From positions 1-64,000 of the forward strand of contig NZ_JXUW01000006.1 of NCBI RefSeq assembly GCF_000949255.1: a stretch of 64,000 bases of DNA, read 5' to 3'. Shown one piece after another: positions 1-7,954 of this stretch. Source of the DNA: Ferrimicrobium acidiphilum DSM 19497 (GTDB taxonomy: Bacteria > Actinomycetota > Acidimicrobiia > Acidimicrobiales > Acidimicrobiaceae). A program made the translations under genes and the position numbers. The first letter of the stretch is position 1. Each line of letters opens with the position of its first letter. Under the pieces are notes generated by a model. It saw only the letters and a list, made by a program, of their open reading frames with translations, was not told the DNA's origin and did no database searches.

Positions 1-117
1 AACCCACCCGCCTCCATCGATGAGGGCCGCCTCGTCGTCGAGGTCGGTATCGCACCGGTAAAGCCCGCTGAGTTCGTCATCTTCCGTATTAGCCAACAAA
101 AGCAAGTAGCCAGCTAA
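1..117 (+). CDS. Contractile tail sheath protein, C-terminal end (partial)
   Basis: The window opens inside a gene whose last 38 codons are visible, ending at TAA 115-117. The tail contains the run EVGIAPVKPAEFVIFRISQ, which closely matches the C-terminus of contractile sheath proteins of eCIS and phage tails (Afp2-4 type). Sheath subunits polymerise around the inner tube and contract to drive it into a target. The position, 24 bp before a tube gene in the same direction, fits the sheath-tube order of known eCIS operons. The start and most of the protein lie outside the window, so its size and integrity cannot be judged. Confidence 0.85.
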   Translation, partial: NPPASIDEGRLVVEVGIAPVKPAEFVIFRISQQKQVAS

Positions 118-141
118 CCAAAGGACTAGGAGAGTACCCAT

Positions 142-624
142 ATGGCACAGTTCAACCTGTTAAAGAACGACCCGTTAACGACGACCAACTTCTACATCGA
201 GATCGACAGTGCATTCGTCACCAACGTCACCAGCGTTGATGGTCTAAACGTAGAGATCGAGGTCGCTGACTTCAACGAGCGCACCCAGAAGGGTCAGCTC
301 GTCCAACACAAAGTGATGAGTAAGCCAAAGTGGAATGGTGAACTCACCATGAAGCGGATCGCTCCTCTTGATTCTGCCAACGACGACATCTGGAAGTGGT
401 TCAACGACCTACGCACCAAGGGCATGACCGCCACCACCCGTACCAAGCCTCGTCGTCACGGCTCTGTAGTAGTCTATGACTCCGCTCTCACCGAGACCGC
501 ACGTTGGAACTTCTACGATGCCTGGCCCTCCAAGATCGAGTTCGCCAGCCTAGAGGCCTCCGCCAACGACGTCGCAGTAGAGACGATCACCCTCCAGTAC
601 GAGAAGCTCGAGCGAAAGAAGTAA
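142..624 (+). CDS. eCIS/phage inner tube protein (gp19-like, first copy)
   Basis: This 160-aa protein has the length and pattern of the T4 gp19-like, Hcp-fold tail tube family (Afp1/Afp5): an opening FNLLKNDPLTTTNFYIEID, a conserved DGLNVEIEVADFNERTQKG segment and a C-terminal YDAWPSKIEF block. Subunits form the hexameric rings of the inner tube inside the contractile sheath. An AGGAG-like ribosome site precedes the ATG. A second, more divergent tube paralogue lies at 1276-1752. It belongs to the operon starting with the sheath gene and is followed 8 bp later by an assembly-type gene. The family assignment is firm; the exact Afp equivalent is inferred from order. Confidence 0.88.
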   Translation: MAQFNLLKNDPLTTTNFYIEIDSAFVTNVTSVDGLNVEIEVADFNERTQKGQLVQHKVMSKPKWNGELTMKRIAPLDSANDDIWKWFNDLRTKGMTATTRTKPRRHGSVVVYDSALTETARWNFYDAWPSKIEFASLEASANDVAVETITLQYEKLERKK

Positions 625-632
625 GACCACCA

Positions 633-1109
633 GTGAAGACCCAATACGAATTCCTCCTCCCCCGTGGCTACATCGATGAGGCTGGGGGAGTGCATAGACG
701 AGGGGTTATGCGATTGGCTACAGCCCGAGACGAGCTAGAGCCACTCCGTGACCCTACGATCTCGGGACCCGATGACCCACGGCTAACCATTCTCGTACTT
801 GCACGGGTGATCGAGAGTCTTGGTGATCTCCAGCTCGTGACGGCACATGAGATTCAAGACCTATTCGCAGTTGACCTCGCCTACCTGCAGGATTTTTACG
901 GTGTCATAAACTTTGGCTCTGAGGAGGACATTGAGGCGCTGTTGGCCGCCCAAGAGCAGGTGCAGAGACCTCGCACCGTGGAGGAGCAGCCGACTCCACC
1001 GACTGCCCCGGTGGCTGAAGAGGAGAGTTCAGAGGAGGAGCTAGCGCGGCCCGTTAGGGCTGGGGGCCGACGGGCGGCGATTGAGGAGATTCCTCAAACG
1101 GGACGATGA
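633..1109 (+). CDS. eCIS tail assembly-type protein (hypothetical)
   Basis: A 158-aa protein read from GTG at 633, eight bases after the tube gene stop. A longer in-frame reading starts at 504, but that part overlaps the tube gene and is not credible. The N-terminal 110 residues look folded: a typical MKTQYEFLLPRGYID opening, a charged middle, and a helical part ending near DLAYLQDFYG. The last 45 residues are acidic and proline-rich and probably disordered. A protein of this size and opening is common directly behind tube genes in actinobacterial eCIS loci, where it is called a phage tail assembly protein. Role inferred from position: chaperone or tube-length factor. It overlaps the next gene by four bases (ATGA). 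Confidence 0.7.
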   Translation: MKTQYEFLLPRGYIDEAGGVHRRGVMRLATARDELEPLRDPTISGPDDPRLTILVLARVIESLGDLQLVTAHEIQDLFAVDLAYLQDFYGVINFGSEEDIEALLAAQEQVQRPRTVEEQPTPPTAPVAEEESSEEELARPVRAGGRRAAIEEIPQTGR

Positions 1110-1276
1110 AGCACTATCCGATCGAGGCGCTCTGGCAGGAGCTGATTTATCTGGCCTACCATCTTCACTGGAACCTAGATCAGCTCATCGACTTAGAACA
1201 TGCGGATAGAGCCAGACTTGTTCAGGGCGTTGCTGCGTTAAATGCGAGAGCTTGGGATGAGGTGAGACAACTCTAA
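1106..1276 (+). CDS. Small eCIS protein (56 aa, DUF6760-like)
   Basis: A small gene: ATG at 1106 overlaps the previous stop (ATGA), and the TAA at 1274-1276 shares one base with the next ATG (TAATG). It encodes 56 residues, beginning MKHYPIEALWQELIYLAYH and ending in a helix with NARAWDEVRQL. Small helical proteins starting with a P-x-E-x-x-W-E/Q-E-hydrophobic-A-Y pattern sit at exactly this place in actinobacterial eCIS clusters (the DUF6760 family). Double translational coupling strongly supports it as a real gene. Function is unknown; a structural or assembly role in the tail is inferred only from conserved position. Confidence 0.8.
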   Translation: MKHYPIEALWQELIYLAYHLHWNLDQLIDLEHADRARLVQGVAALNARAWDEVRQL

Positions 1277-1752
1277 TGGTGACAACATCTGGTTTTAGTG
1301 GACATGTACCTGACTCGTCGAGCTTCCTTCTCGAGGTTGACGGGACGCAGATTGGGATGTTTGCAGAGGTCTCCGGGCTTGAGGTGACTGTCGAGGTCGC
1401 CACCTATGCAGAGGGAGGCGAGAACCAGTTTGTCCACAAGTTGCCCGGCCGGATGCATTGGCCCAATATCGTGCTTCGACGAGGTATCTGTGAGTCAGAT
1501 GCCCTCTTCGCGTGGGTAGGAAAATCCTCGGGTGTTGGCTTTGCGTCTAATAAGAACAAGTTGGGGACCAGCACCGCCGCGATCACCCTGATCGGGTCGG
1601 ACGGCAAGCGGCTACGCGCATGGGAGGTAACCGGTGCGTTTGCTGTGCGTTGGGTCGGTCCACAGCTGGCGGTCACTGCAGCCGGACAGCCCGCCATGGA
1701 GGAGATTGAGTTGGCCCATCAGGGCTTCAAGTCAAAGACTTTCAAGCCATGA
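1276..1752 (+). CDS. eCIS/phage inner tube protein (gp19-like, second copy)
   Basis: A 158-aa member of the gp19-like tube family, with the pattern SSSFLLEVDGTQIGMFAEVSG then LEVTVEVATYAEGGENQF and the conserved LPGRMHWPNIVLRRG block. This subfamily corresponds to the Afp5-type tube initiator or variant tube protein that connects tube and baseplate. It is translationally coupled on both sides: ATG at 1276 overlaps the small protein's stop, and its own stop overlaps the ATG at 1749 (ATGA). It is clearly divergent from the first tube gene, so the two are ancient paralogues rather than a recent duplication. Confidence 0.87.
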   Translation: MVTTSGFSGHVPDSSSFLLEVDGTQIGMFAEVSGLEVTVEVATYAEGGENQFVHKLPGRMHWPNIVLRRGICESDALFAWVGKSSGVGFASNKNKLGTSTAAITLIGSDGKRLRAWEVTGAFAVRWVGPQLAVTAAGQPAMEEIELAHQGFKSKTFKP

Positions 1753-4751
1753 GGCAAGACGGAGTTACCCAACCGGGCATCATTGCTCACGGGGTCGATC
1801 AGCGTTTTCGTTGGCACCAGCGACTAGTAAAGCGGCCATTGCCAACTGTGGGCAAACTCGCGCACGGCAGTGCTCGGTTCTCCTCGCTCATCGGTCGTCC
1901 ACTATCGATGCACTCGGTGTTTCGGCCGACGCATGTTGCCGATGCTAGGAGTGTGCCTGACCTCCCAAGAGTGGTAGGTCATCCGTACCTGCAGCTGTGG
2001 CGAGCGCGAACGTTGACCGAGGAGCGAGACGCCACAGATAGAGCCGCTGCCGAGCGAGACGTCACAGAGCGAGTTGTGACAGAGAGAGCCGCTGAGGAGA
2101 TGCGGGCACGATCAGCAGGCATACTCCCGCGAGTCACTCGAGGTGTCCAGGACGGATTTGCACCCGGTTCAGGTCTCCTTCGACTACAGCGTGACGTTCT
2201 CCCGGTCCGTTTGTTGCCCGATGTGGCGGCGGTAGGACCGGTGTTGACGGCCAGGGAGCATACGTATGCCATTAGAGAGGCTCAAAGAAGGCCGAGATCC
2301 TCGTCTGTCCAGCAGCGACGATTCCGTCCACCTGCACTCACAGACTTTGACATCCCAAGAGAGCGGCCTGCGACCGGCGAGGCTCAGCGCCCAGGTGAAC
2401 AACAGCGACGAGATGAACAACAGCGACGAGATAAGGAACCGGCTCTTCCTCAGCTGAGCGCAGTAGATGTCGCTCACGCACCCTCGGTGAACGCGGTGGA
2501 TTTGGCTCACGCCCCTTCAGTCCAGCCTCCTTTCGCCCCCGATGCTCAGGGGAGATCTGAAGATGGCGGGGTGTCACCAGCGAGTGGCGAGGTAGTCAAC
2601 CGGAGTTTGGAGACTCAGGATCTGCCAGCTGAAGGCGGAGGATCCAATGGGCCCGATGGAAGCCCTCGGCCAACTATCGATGATCAGCAGCCGGGTCTTG
2701 GCCTCGCATCAGCTGGTGCTGGTGCAGTGGAACCTCCCCATGGTGGCGGTTCGGGCTCTGGACCCACGCTTGCCCGATCGCCAGAGGATGAACTCCTTGC
2801 CCTCTCCATGCTCCTTCTCGGTGGCCTCGGCTCCTCATTTCTACAGGTCCAAGCAGCGCGAGATGGAGCGGAGCACATCGACAGAGTCGGACCATTCTGG
2901 CAGTACTCCAGCCAGTTTCCACGCACTAGCTTTGCGCGCGGTGCTGACAACCTGGGGGTAGTCGGTGCTCGCTTGCGCGTAGGAGCCTCTCGCACCCGAC
3001 GTGAAGATAACTATCGAGAGACTGGACCTACCTACACCCGTCTTGAGCGAACAAGCGCTGGCCGCCAGCGGACTGGCGACTCCTACCCGGGTACTCATGA
3101 GGATCGTAGCGTCAAGGACTTCATCGCGTCGGCCATGCGACCGTGGTCGCCCAAACCATCCGGCGACCAACTTCGGTCACAGTTAGCTGGCTCGGCCCTG
3201 GGCTACCCGCCGTCGGGAACGAGTACTAACCCTCAGGCCGCAGGAGTGGTCGCGGCCGAGGCGAGATCTCACCCAAAAGGTAGCTCATCGAGCAAGCACC
3301 ATCTTCGCGATGTTCGTGACTCTGATGGGCACGAAAGCTCACAGATCGTACTACACACGCCTGGAGCTACCGCTGGCCTGCATCTCGGTATGCGGCGGCT
3401 CCGAACGTCGGCTGGCTTGACGCCGAGCGTCGGTGCTCACCCCAGATTTTTGCAGAGGTTGGGCACGACAGGGCGTGGTTCTCGTGGACAGATCTTGCGT
3501 CACTCGGGTTTTGGGACTTGGCTCGGAGGCGATTCGTTAACAGAACCTGACCTATCCGGGTTTGGCGTGCTCAGAGGAGCCCCCACTATCGGAGACACCG
3601 GGGCCAGCGACTCAAGACTGACCTCGGGCCTACGCCGGATTCGACCTGGGTCGACATCGATCGCTCGCCGACTGAGTGAGGAGTCAAAGCAGTCTTATGC
3701 TCGAGAGCGCAATCCGATGACCGAGGGGATGAGGCGGCAGACCGACTTTGTTGAGGCGCTGGGTGGCAGGGTTAGCGATGCTGCACGGCCATTGCCCGCA
3801 GCGCTTGAACCGCTGGCCAAGGCGTTGGGGATCACCCGACCAGTCAAGATTCGCACTGGTCCTTCGACCGCTAGCGCGCTGAGTCGAGCCGGAAGACCAG
3901 CAGCCACCTACGGCGGCGTGATCCATCTGCAGCGCGATCCGGATCTCTCTCCGGCCTCAGTTGAACTCGTTGCCCATGAGTTGGTTCATGCCGCCGAGGA
4001 GCCGAAGTCTGTAGCCAGTGGACCGCGTTTTTTTCGCGACGACCGCCTCGACAGCGAAGAGAGCAGGGCGCGCATGGTGGGATCGCTGGCGGCTGGAATG
4101 GTTGGAGAGAGTGCGATGGACACTCGTGGACGTCGGGGGGCATTTACGGGGATCGCGAACCTGGATAGATTGCCGGTAATAGGGCGACATCGGGTGCCAA
4201 TGTCTCCTGTTGAGCCAACTCGATCGACAGTCGAGGTTGGTCGTGGTGTGCCAGTACCAGGACAACAGCCAGAGGACGACTCCTCCAAGGCGCTTCGGGC
4301 GCTCTTTGATCGGTTTCGTGGTGCCGAAGCCGGTGGCTCTACAACCGGAGGAGCGAGCTCGCCCACAGCGGGGATGCCGCCGGCTCCTCCATTTGGGGCG
4401 ATGAATCCGGCTCCATCACTACCAGGGTCTTCACAATCTGTGGCTTCTTGGTCACCTCTACTCCCGGCACCGATGCACGCTGAACCGCTGTCGTCAACAG
4501 CGCTACCCCCGAGAGCGGTGCCTCCGATCCCATTGGTCGCCCACCGCTCACCCTTGGCTGGTGTTGTGGAGCCTCATGGCATTCGTTCAACTCAAGGAGA
4601 TCATGCAGTGAATTATGAGTCTCATGTAGTCGATTCATCATCGGCACCAAGGGCCGAGGAGTTTCTTGACTGGCTCGTCGAACAGGTTGAGCGCCGGGTT
4701 CTGCGCGAGATGGAGGCACAGGGTCGTCGGCACATGCCGGATGTCCTATGA
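1749..4751 (+). CDS. Large DUF4157 (HExxH) protein of the eCIS cluster
   Basis: A 1000-aa protein. Residues 1 to about 640 are low-complexity, rich in Arg, Ser, Pro and Glu, with short internal repeats (EQQRRD twice, AHAPSV twice, alternating ATDRAAAERD/VTERVV units), and probably largely disordered. Residues about 655-780 form a DUF4157-like domain: an IRTGPS strand, then HLQRDPDLSPASVELVAHEL with the zinc-protease-type motif HELVH at residues 743-747. The C-terminal 200 residues are again Pro/Ser-rich, ending in a helix. DUF4157 proteins are regular companions of eCIS loci, as putative cargo, toxin or processing peptidase. Whether this copy cleaves anything is unknown; the canonical family motif is HELTH, so the HExxH residues are intact. 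No LysM or spike gene occupies this operon position. Confidence 0.72.
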   Translation: MRQDGVTQPGIIAHGVDQRFRWHQRLVKRPLPTVGKLAHGSARFSSLIGRPLSMHSVFRPTHVADARSVPDLPRVVGHPYLQLWRARTLTEERDATDRAAAERDVTERVVTERAAEEMRARSAGILPRVTRGVQDGFAPGSGLLRLQRDVLPVRLLPDVAAVGPVLTAREHTYAIREAQRRPRSSSVQQRRFRPPALTDFDIPRERPATGEAQRPGEQQRRDEQQRRDKEPALPQLSAVDVAHAPSVNAVDLAHAPSVQPPFAPDAQGRSEDGGVSPASGEVVNRSLETQDLPAEGGGSNGPDGSPRPTIDDQQPGLGLASAGAGAVEPPHGGGSGSGPTLARSPEDELLALSMLLLGGLGSSFLQVQAARDGAEHIDRVGPFWQYSSQFPRTSFARGADNLGVVGARLRVGASRTRREDNYRETGPTYTRLERTSAGRQRTGDSYPGTHEDRSVKDFIASAMRPWSPKPSGDQLRSQLAGSALGYPPSGTSTNPQAAGVVAAEARSHPKGSSSSKHHLRDVRDSDGHESSQIVLHTPGATAGLHLGMRRLRTSAGLTPSVGAHPRFLQRLGTTGRGSRGQILRHSGFGTWLGGDSLTEPDLSGFGVLRGAPTIGDTGASDSRLTSGLRRIRPGSTSIARRLSEESKQSYARERNPMTEGMRRQTDFVEALGGRVSDAARPLPAALEPLAKALGITRPVKIRTGPSTASALSRAGRPAATYGGVIHLQRDPDLSPASVELVAHELVHAAEEPKSVASGPRFFRDDRLDSEESRARMVGSLAAGMVGESAMDTRGRRGAFTGIANLDRLPVIGRHRVPMSPVEPTRSTVEVGRGVPVPGQQPEDDSSKALRALFDRFRGAEAGGSTTGGASSPTAGMPPAPPFGAMNPAPSLPGSSQSVASWSPLLPAPMHAEPLSSTALPPRAVPPIPLVAHRSPLAGVVEPHGIRSTQGDHAVNYESHVVDSSSAPRAEEFLDWLVEQVERRVLREMEAQGRRHMPDVL

Positions 4752-5226
4752 GCTGGCTGATTTACCACCTCCCAACAGAATGCGTGCCATCAAGATGAGT
4801 GATGAGCGTGATCGGCTAGCCTCGGAGGACCCGTCATTTGTTGGTCGAGGCTTTCAGTTCCCGATGGGAGTTGATGCTCGTGGCGGCATCGCGATGTCCG
4901 AAGGAGGGCTAGCTACAGATAGCGCTATACGCGTCATCTTGTCGACAGCACCAAGCGAGCGCGTTATGCGACCTGCTTTTGGCTGCAAGATCTGGGAGCT
5001 ACTCTTCGAGCCGGTGAACGCCAACACGCTAGGTCTGATGGCGCAAGCGGTGCGCGAGTCGATTGCACAGTGGGAGCCGAGAGTAGAGGTCGAGGATGTG
5101 AGCGTTCAACAGGATGCGAATGAGGCGAGTCTCGTGCATATACACGTTCGTTACCAGATGAGGGCTACCAACGATCGCCGCAACCTCGTCTACCCCTTCT
5201 ATACCATCCCCAGAGAGGAGAGCTGA
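4741..5226 (+). CDS. eCIS baseplate wedge protein (gp25/GPW family, Afp9-like)
   Basis: Read from ATG 4741 (161 aa), overlapping the preceding gene by 11 bases; internal ATGs at 4780 and 4795 are possible alternatives. The core FVGRGFQFPMGVDARGG, the S-x-x-ERVMRPAFGC signature and the ending NLVYPFYTI are the hallmarks of the T4 gp25/GPW wedge family. In contractile systems gp25 anchors the first sheath ring and triggers contraction. It follows the DUF4157 gene and is coupled to the J-type baseplate gene through TGATG at 5224-5228. Identification is secure; only the start is uncertain. Confidence 0.88.
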   Translation: MSYELADLPPPNRMRAIKMSDERDRLASEDPSFVGRGFQFPMGVDARGGIAMSEGGLATDSAIRVILSTAPSERVMRPAFGCKIWELLFEPVNANTLGLMAQAVRESIAQWEPRVEVEDVSVQQDANEASLVHIHVRYQMRATNDRRNLVYPFYTIPREES

Positions 5227-7175
5227 TGACGCTACCAACCCCGGAACTTGATGATCGGAGGTTCCAGGATATCGTCGATGAGGCGAAGCGTCTGATCCCT
5301 AGATACTGCCCGGAGTGGACTAACCATAACGTCTCTGATCCGGGAGTCGCGTTGATTGAACTCTTCGCATGGATGAGCGAATCCGTACTCTACCGTATCA
5401 ACCAAGTCCCTGACAGACTCTACACTAAGTTCCTCGATCTGGTGGGGATCACCCCGTTTCCACCTGCGGTAGCACGAACTGACCTGATCTTCTGGCTCTC
5501 GGCCGCGCTTGACCAGGAGGTTGTGGTGCCATCGGGAACCTCCGTCGCCACCATGCCGGGGATTAATCAAGCCGAGGTGCTCTTCTCAACCATCGAGGAC
5601 TTGGTGATCCGACCTCCACGATTGATTGCAGCCAAGGTCACGATGGCAGGTAGCGATGAACAGGTGATTGATGTCTGGAATGACCTGCGCTACGAGGATG
5701 GAACGGTTCGATGTTTCCGCTCTGAGCCTCCCGCCGAAGGTGACGCGACCTACTTCGGTTTTGCGAATCCGCTTGGAGGTTCGGTCATCCGCCTCGATAT
5801 TGGGGCATCGATAGAGGGGATTGGGGTTGACCCTTCAGATCCGCCACTCCTGTGGGAGGCATTTGTCGGAGAGGCGTGGGTCCCGATGTCGGTGCGTTCG
5901 GATACGACCGGTGGTCTCAACCGCGATGGTGCGATCGTTCTCGCGTGTCCACGTGTTATGACCGCCATCACCTTTGGAGGCGCAAGGGCATACTGGATCA
6001 GAGTTCGATTGCTTCCGACGCGCCCGAATCAATCGGGATACCGAGCCTCGCCACTCATCTCCTCGCTACGCGTCGATACCCTCGGCGGGACCGTCGTGGC
6101 AGAACACGCGAGTTTGGCGAGCAGAGAACGACTTGGAAGAAGTGACGGGAGTCCGAGTCAACAGCTCCGTCTCCAACATTTTCCGGTCTTGCCGCTCCGC
6201 GAGGGCGAGTCGCTTTGGGTGACTACAACCGAGGGTGCGCAGATGTGGAGCCGAGTGGATGATTTTGCCTCCTCGGGGCCAACGGATAGACACTACGTAC
6301 TCGACCTGGCGACCGGTGTGGTGAGCTTTGGACCGAGGATTCGTTATCCCGACGGCTCCATTCGCCAACACGGGGAGATCCCCGCTGATGGGGCTGAGAT
6401 CGCGATGGAGAGCTACCGCTATGGGGGCGGTGCGATCGGTAACGTTGGCGCCGATACGCTCACAGTGTTACGAAGATCAGTCGCCTATATCGATAGGGTA
6501 TCAAATCCTGTAGCCTCAACCGGAGGTGTGGATGCCGAGTCTCCGGCGAATGCGAAGCTGCGTGGACCTATGACGCTACGCGCTGGCCAGAGGGCGGTGA
6601 CGGCGTTCGATTTTGAGCGACTGACGATGGAGGCATCTGCAGAGGTAGCTAGGGTTCGATGTTACCCCCCGACGTTGGTGGGAGACCCGGTGCGCCTACT
6701 GGTGGTCCCGCGGTTACTTGGAAGACCAGAGGATCATAAGCTCGATGACTTTCAACTATCGGATCCGCTGGTGGAGACGATCTCGTCTTACTTGGAGCCT
6801 CGGCGGATGATCGGGACGACCGTCGATATCTCAACCCCTTTCTATCAGGGAGTCACGGTTGCAGCGTTAGTTCGCGCCTTCCCAGGCCGTCCAGTCACGA
6901 TAGTTCAGCAACGAGTGCTTGACCTTATCTATGGACTATTGGATCCTTTCGTTGGCGGGCCGAGCCAGGATGGCTGGCCGTTTGATGCTGACGTTAACGC
7001 ATCTTTCCTGGCAGAACAGCTAGAGGCGGTCGACGGAGTGGAACGAGTTGAAGAGGTATTGCTTTTTGAGGCTGACTTGCGCACCGGGCTTCGCAAAGGG
7101 CGCGGACGTGAGATCCTCCAGCTCGATGCTCAATCGTTGTTTCTGTCGTTGAACCATCAAGTAGTGGTTCGTTAG
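5226..7175 (+). CDS. Baseplate assembly protein J-like (Afp11-like)
   Basis: A 649-aa protein of the baseplate J family. The diagnostic N-terminal block lies at residues 38-75: DPGVALIELFAWMSESVLYR followed by INQVPDRLYTKFLDLVGI. The C-terminal half contains the Y-x-YGGGAIGNVGADTL segment and the E-x-x-T-x-EASAEVARVRC block seen in eCIS and phage baseplate proteins. It builds the wedge of the baseplate together with gp25 and the following tail protein. Length and motif order are intact and no frameshift is seen. The start ATG shares one base with the gp25 stop. Homology gives a structural role only; no enzymatic domain is visible. Confidence 0.88.
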   Translation: MTLPTPELDDRRFQDIVDEAKRLIPRYCPEWTNHNVSDPGVALIELFAWMSESVLYRINQVPDRLYTKFLDLVGITPFPPAVARTDLIFWLSAALDQEVVVPSGTSVATMPGINQAEVLFSTIEDLVIRPPRLIAAKVTMAGSDEQVIDVWNDLRYEDGTVRCFRSEPPAEGDATYFGFANPLGGSVIRLDIGASIEGIGVDPSDPPLLWEAFVGEAWVPMSVRSDTTGGLNRDGAIVLACPRVMTAITFGGARAYWIRVRLLPTRPNQSGYRASPLISSLRVDTLGGTVVAEHASLASRERLGRSDGSPSQQLRLQHFPVLPLREGESLWVTTTEGAQMWSRVDDFASSGPTDRHYVLDLATGVVSFGPRIRYPDGSIRQHGEIPADGAEIAMESYRYGGGAIGNVGADTLTVLRRSVAYIDRVSNPVASTGGVDAESPANAKLRGPMTLRAGQRAVTAFDFERLTMEASAEVARVRCYPPTLVGDPVRLLVVPRLLGRPEDHKLDDFQLSDPLVETISSYLEPRRMIGTTVDISTPFYQGVTVAALVRAFPGRPVTIVQQRVLDLIYGLLDPFVGGPSQDGWPFDADVNASFLAEQLEAVDGVERVEEVLLFEADLRTGLRKGRGREILQLDAQSLFLSLNHQVVVR

Positions 7176-7186
7176 GTACCGCCACG

Positions 7187-7708
7187 ATGCGACGAGACAA
7201 TTGGTTACTCAACCAGCTGCCGATGGGTATGGCCGATGATGATTTCTTCGTCCGGTTTGTGTCAATCTTCCAGGAGCTTTCCACCACCTTTCTCGAGGAT
7301 GCTGACACCATCGATTACATCGTCGATCCGACCGTTGCTCCGGTTCCACTGCTGCCCTGGCTAGCCTCTTGGCTCGGAGTGTCGTGGATAGACTCATCGC
7401 TCCCAGAATCTGACCAACGCCGGCTCCTCCACCATCTAAGCGAAGCCTTCGGTTGGCGAGGTACGGTCCGCGGTCTGAGGACGGTGCTCGAGGCGGTCAC
7501 CGGAGCTCCAGTGACCATCGAGGAGACCGGCGGAGTACGTCGACACCGGGATGAGCCCTGTCCGACACCCTCTGTTCGGATTCGGACGGCATCGACTGGA
7601 TGGTTGAGTGACCGCAACTTTGTAGAGCTCGTCCAAGACGAGCTACCTGTGTCGGTCGTCTTTCAACTCGAGGTTAGCGGTCGTCAACTGTGGCCGAGAG
7701 ATAGCTGA
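7187..7708 (+). CDS. Phage tail protein I-like / Afp12-like protein
   Basis: A 173-aa protein starting 11 bp after the baseplate J gene. Residues 8-90 carry the typical pattern of the P2 gpI-related tail protein domain: LLNQLPMGMADDDFF, then a helix and DPTVAPVPLLPWLASWLGV, then RRLLHHLSEAFGWRGTVRGL. These proteins complete the baseplate wedge. It is the last recognisable eCIS gene: the next gene lies 246 bp away on the other strand. No tail fibre, AAA ATPase or Afp16-like terminator gene follows, so those functions must lie upstream of the window or elsewhere if present. Confidence 0.85.
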   Translation: MRRDNWLLNQLPMGMADDDFFVRFVSIFQELSTTFLEDADTIDYIVDPTVAPVPLLPWLASWLGVSWIDSSLPESDQRRLLHHLSEAFGWRGTVRGLRTVLEAVTGAPVTIEETGGVRRHRDEPCPTPSVRIRTASTGWLSDRNFVELVQDELPVSVVFQLEVSGRQLWPRDS

Positions 7709-7954
7709 ACGATTCGCCGTCACCCACTCGACGCCGTTGAGCTCGAGCGCCTGTCTAATTGGGTGTCGCCCCTCGTGTGTGGTGTGTGCTTCTTGCCTAA
7801 CATGAGCTTTTCTGTCATTTCTATCTTGGTCGGTCTTCTCACATTTCGGGTGGATCACATAGGGTTCACCACTCCAAAGGAGATTGGAGTTTGCGAACAC
7901 GACTCGCCACTTACCTCTGAGGAGGTTAGTGTCCTTGCGCAACTGACGCGAGGT

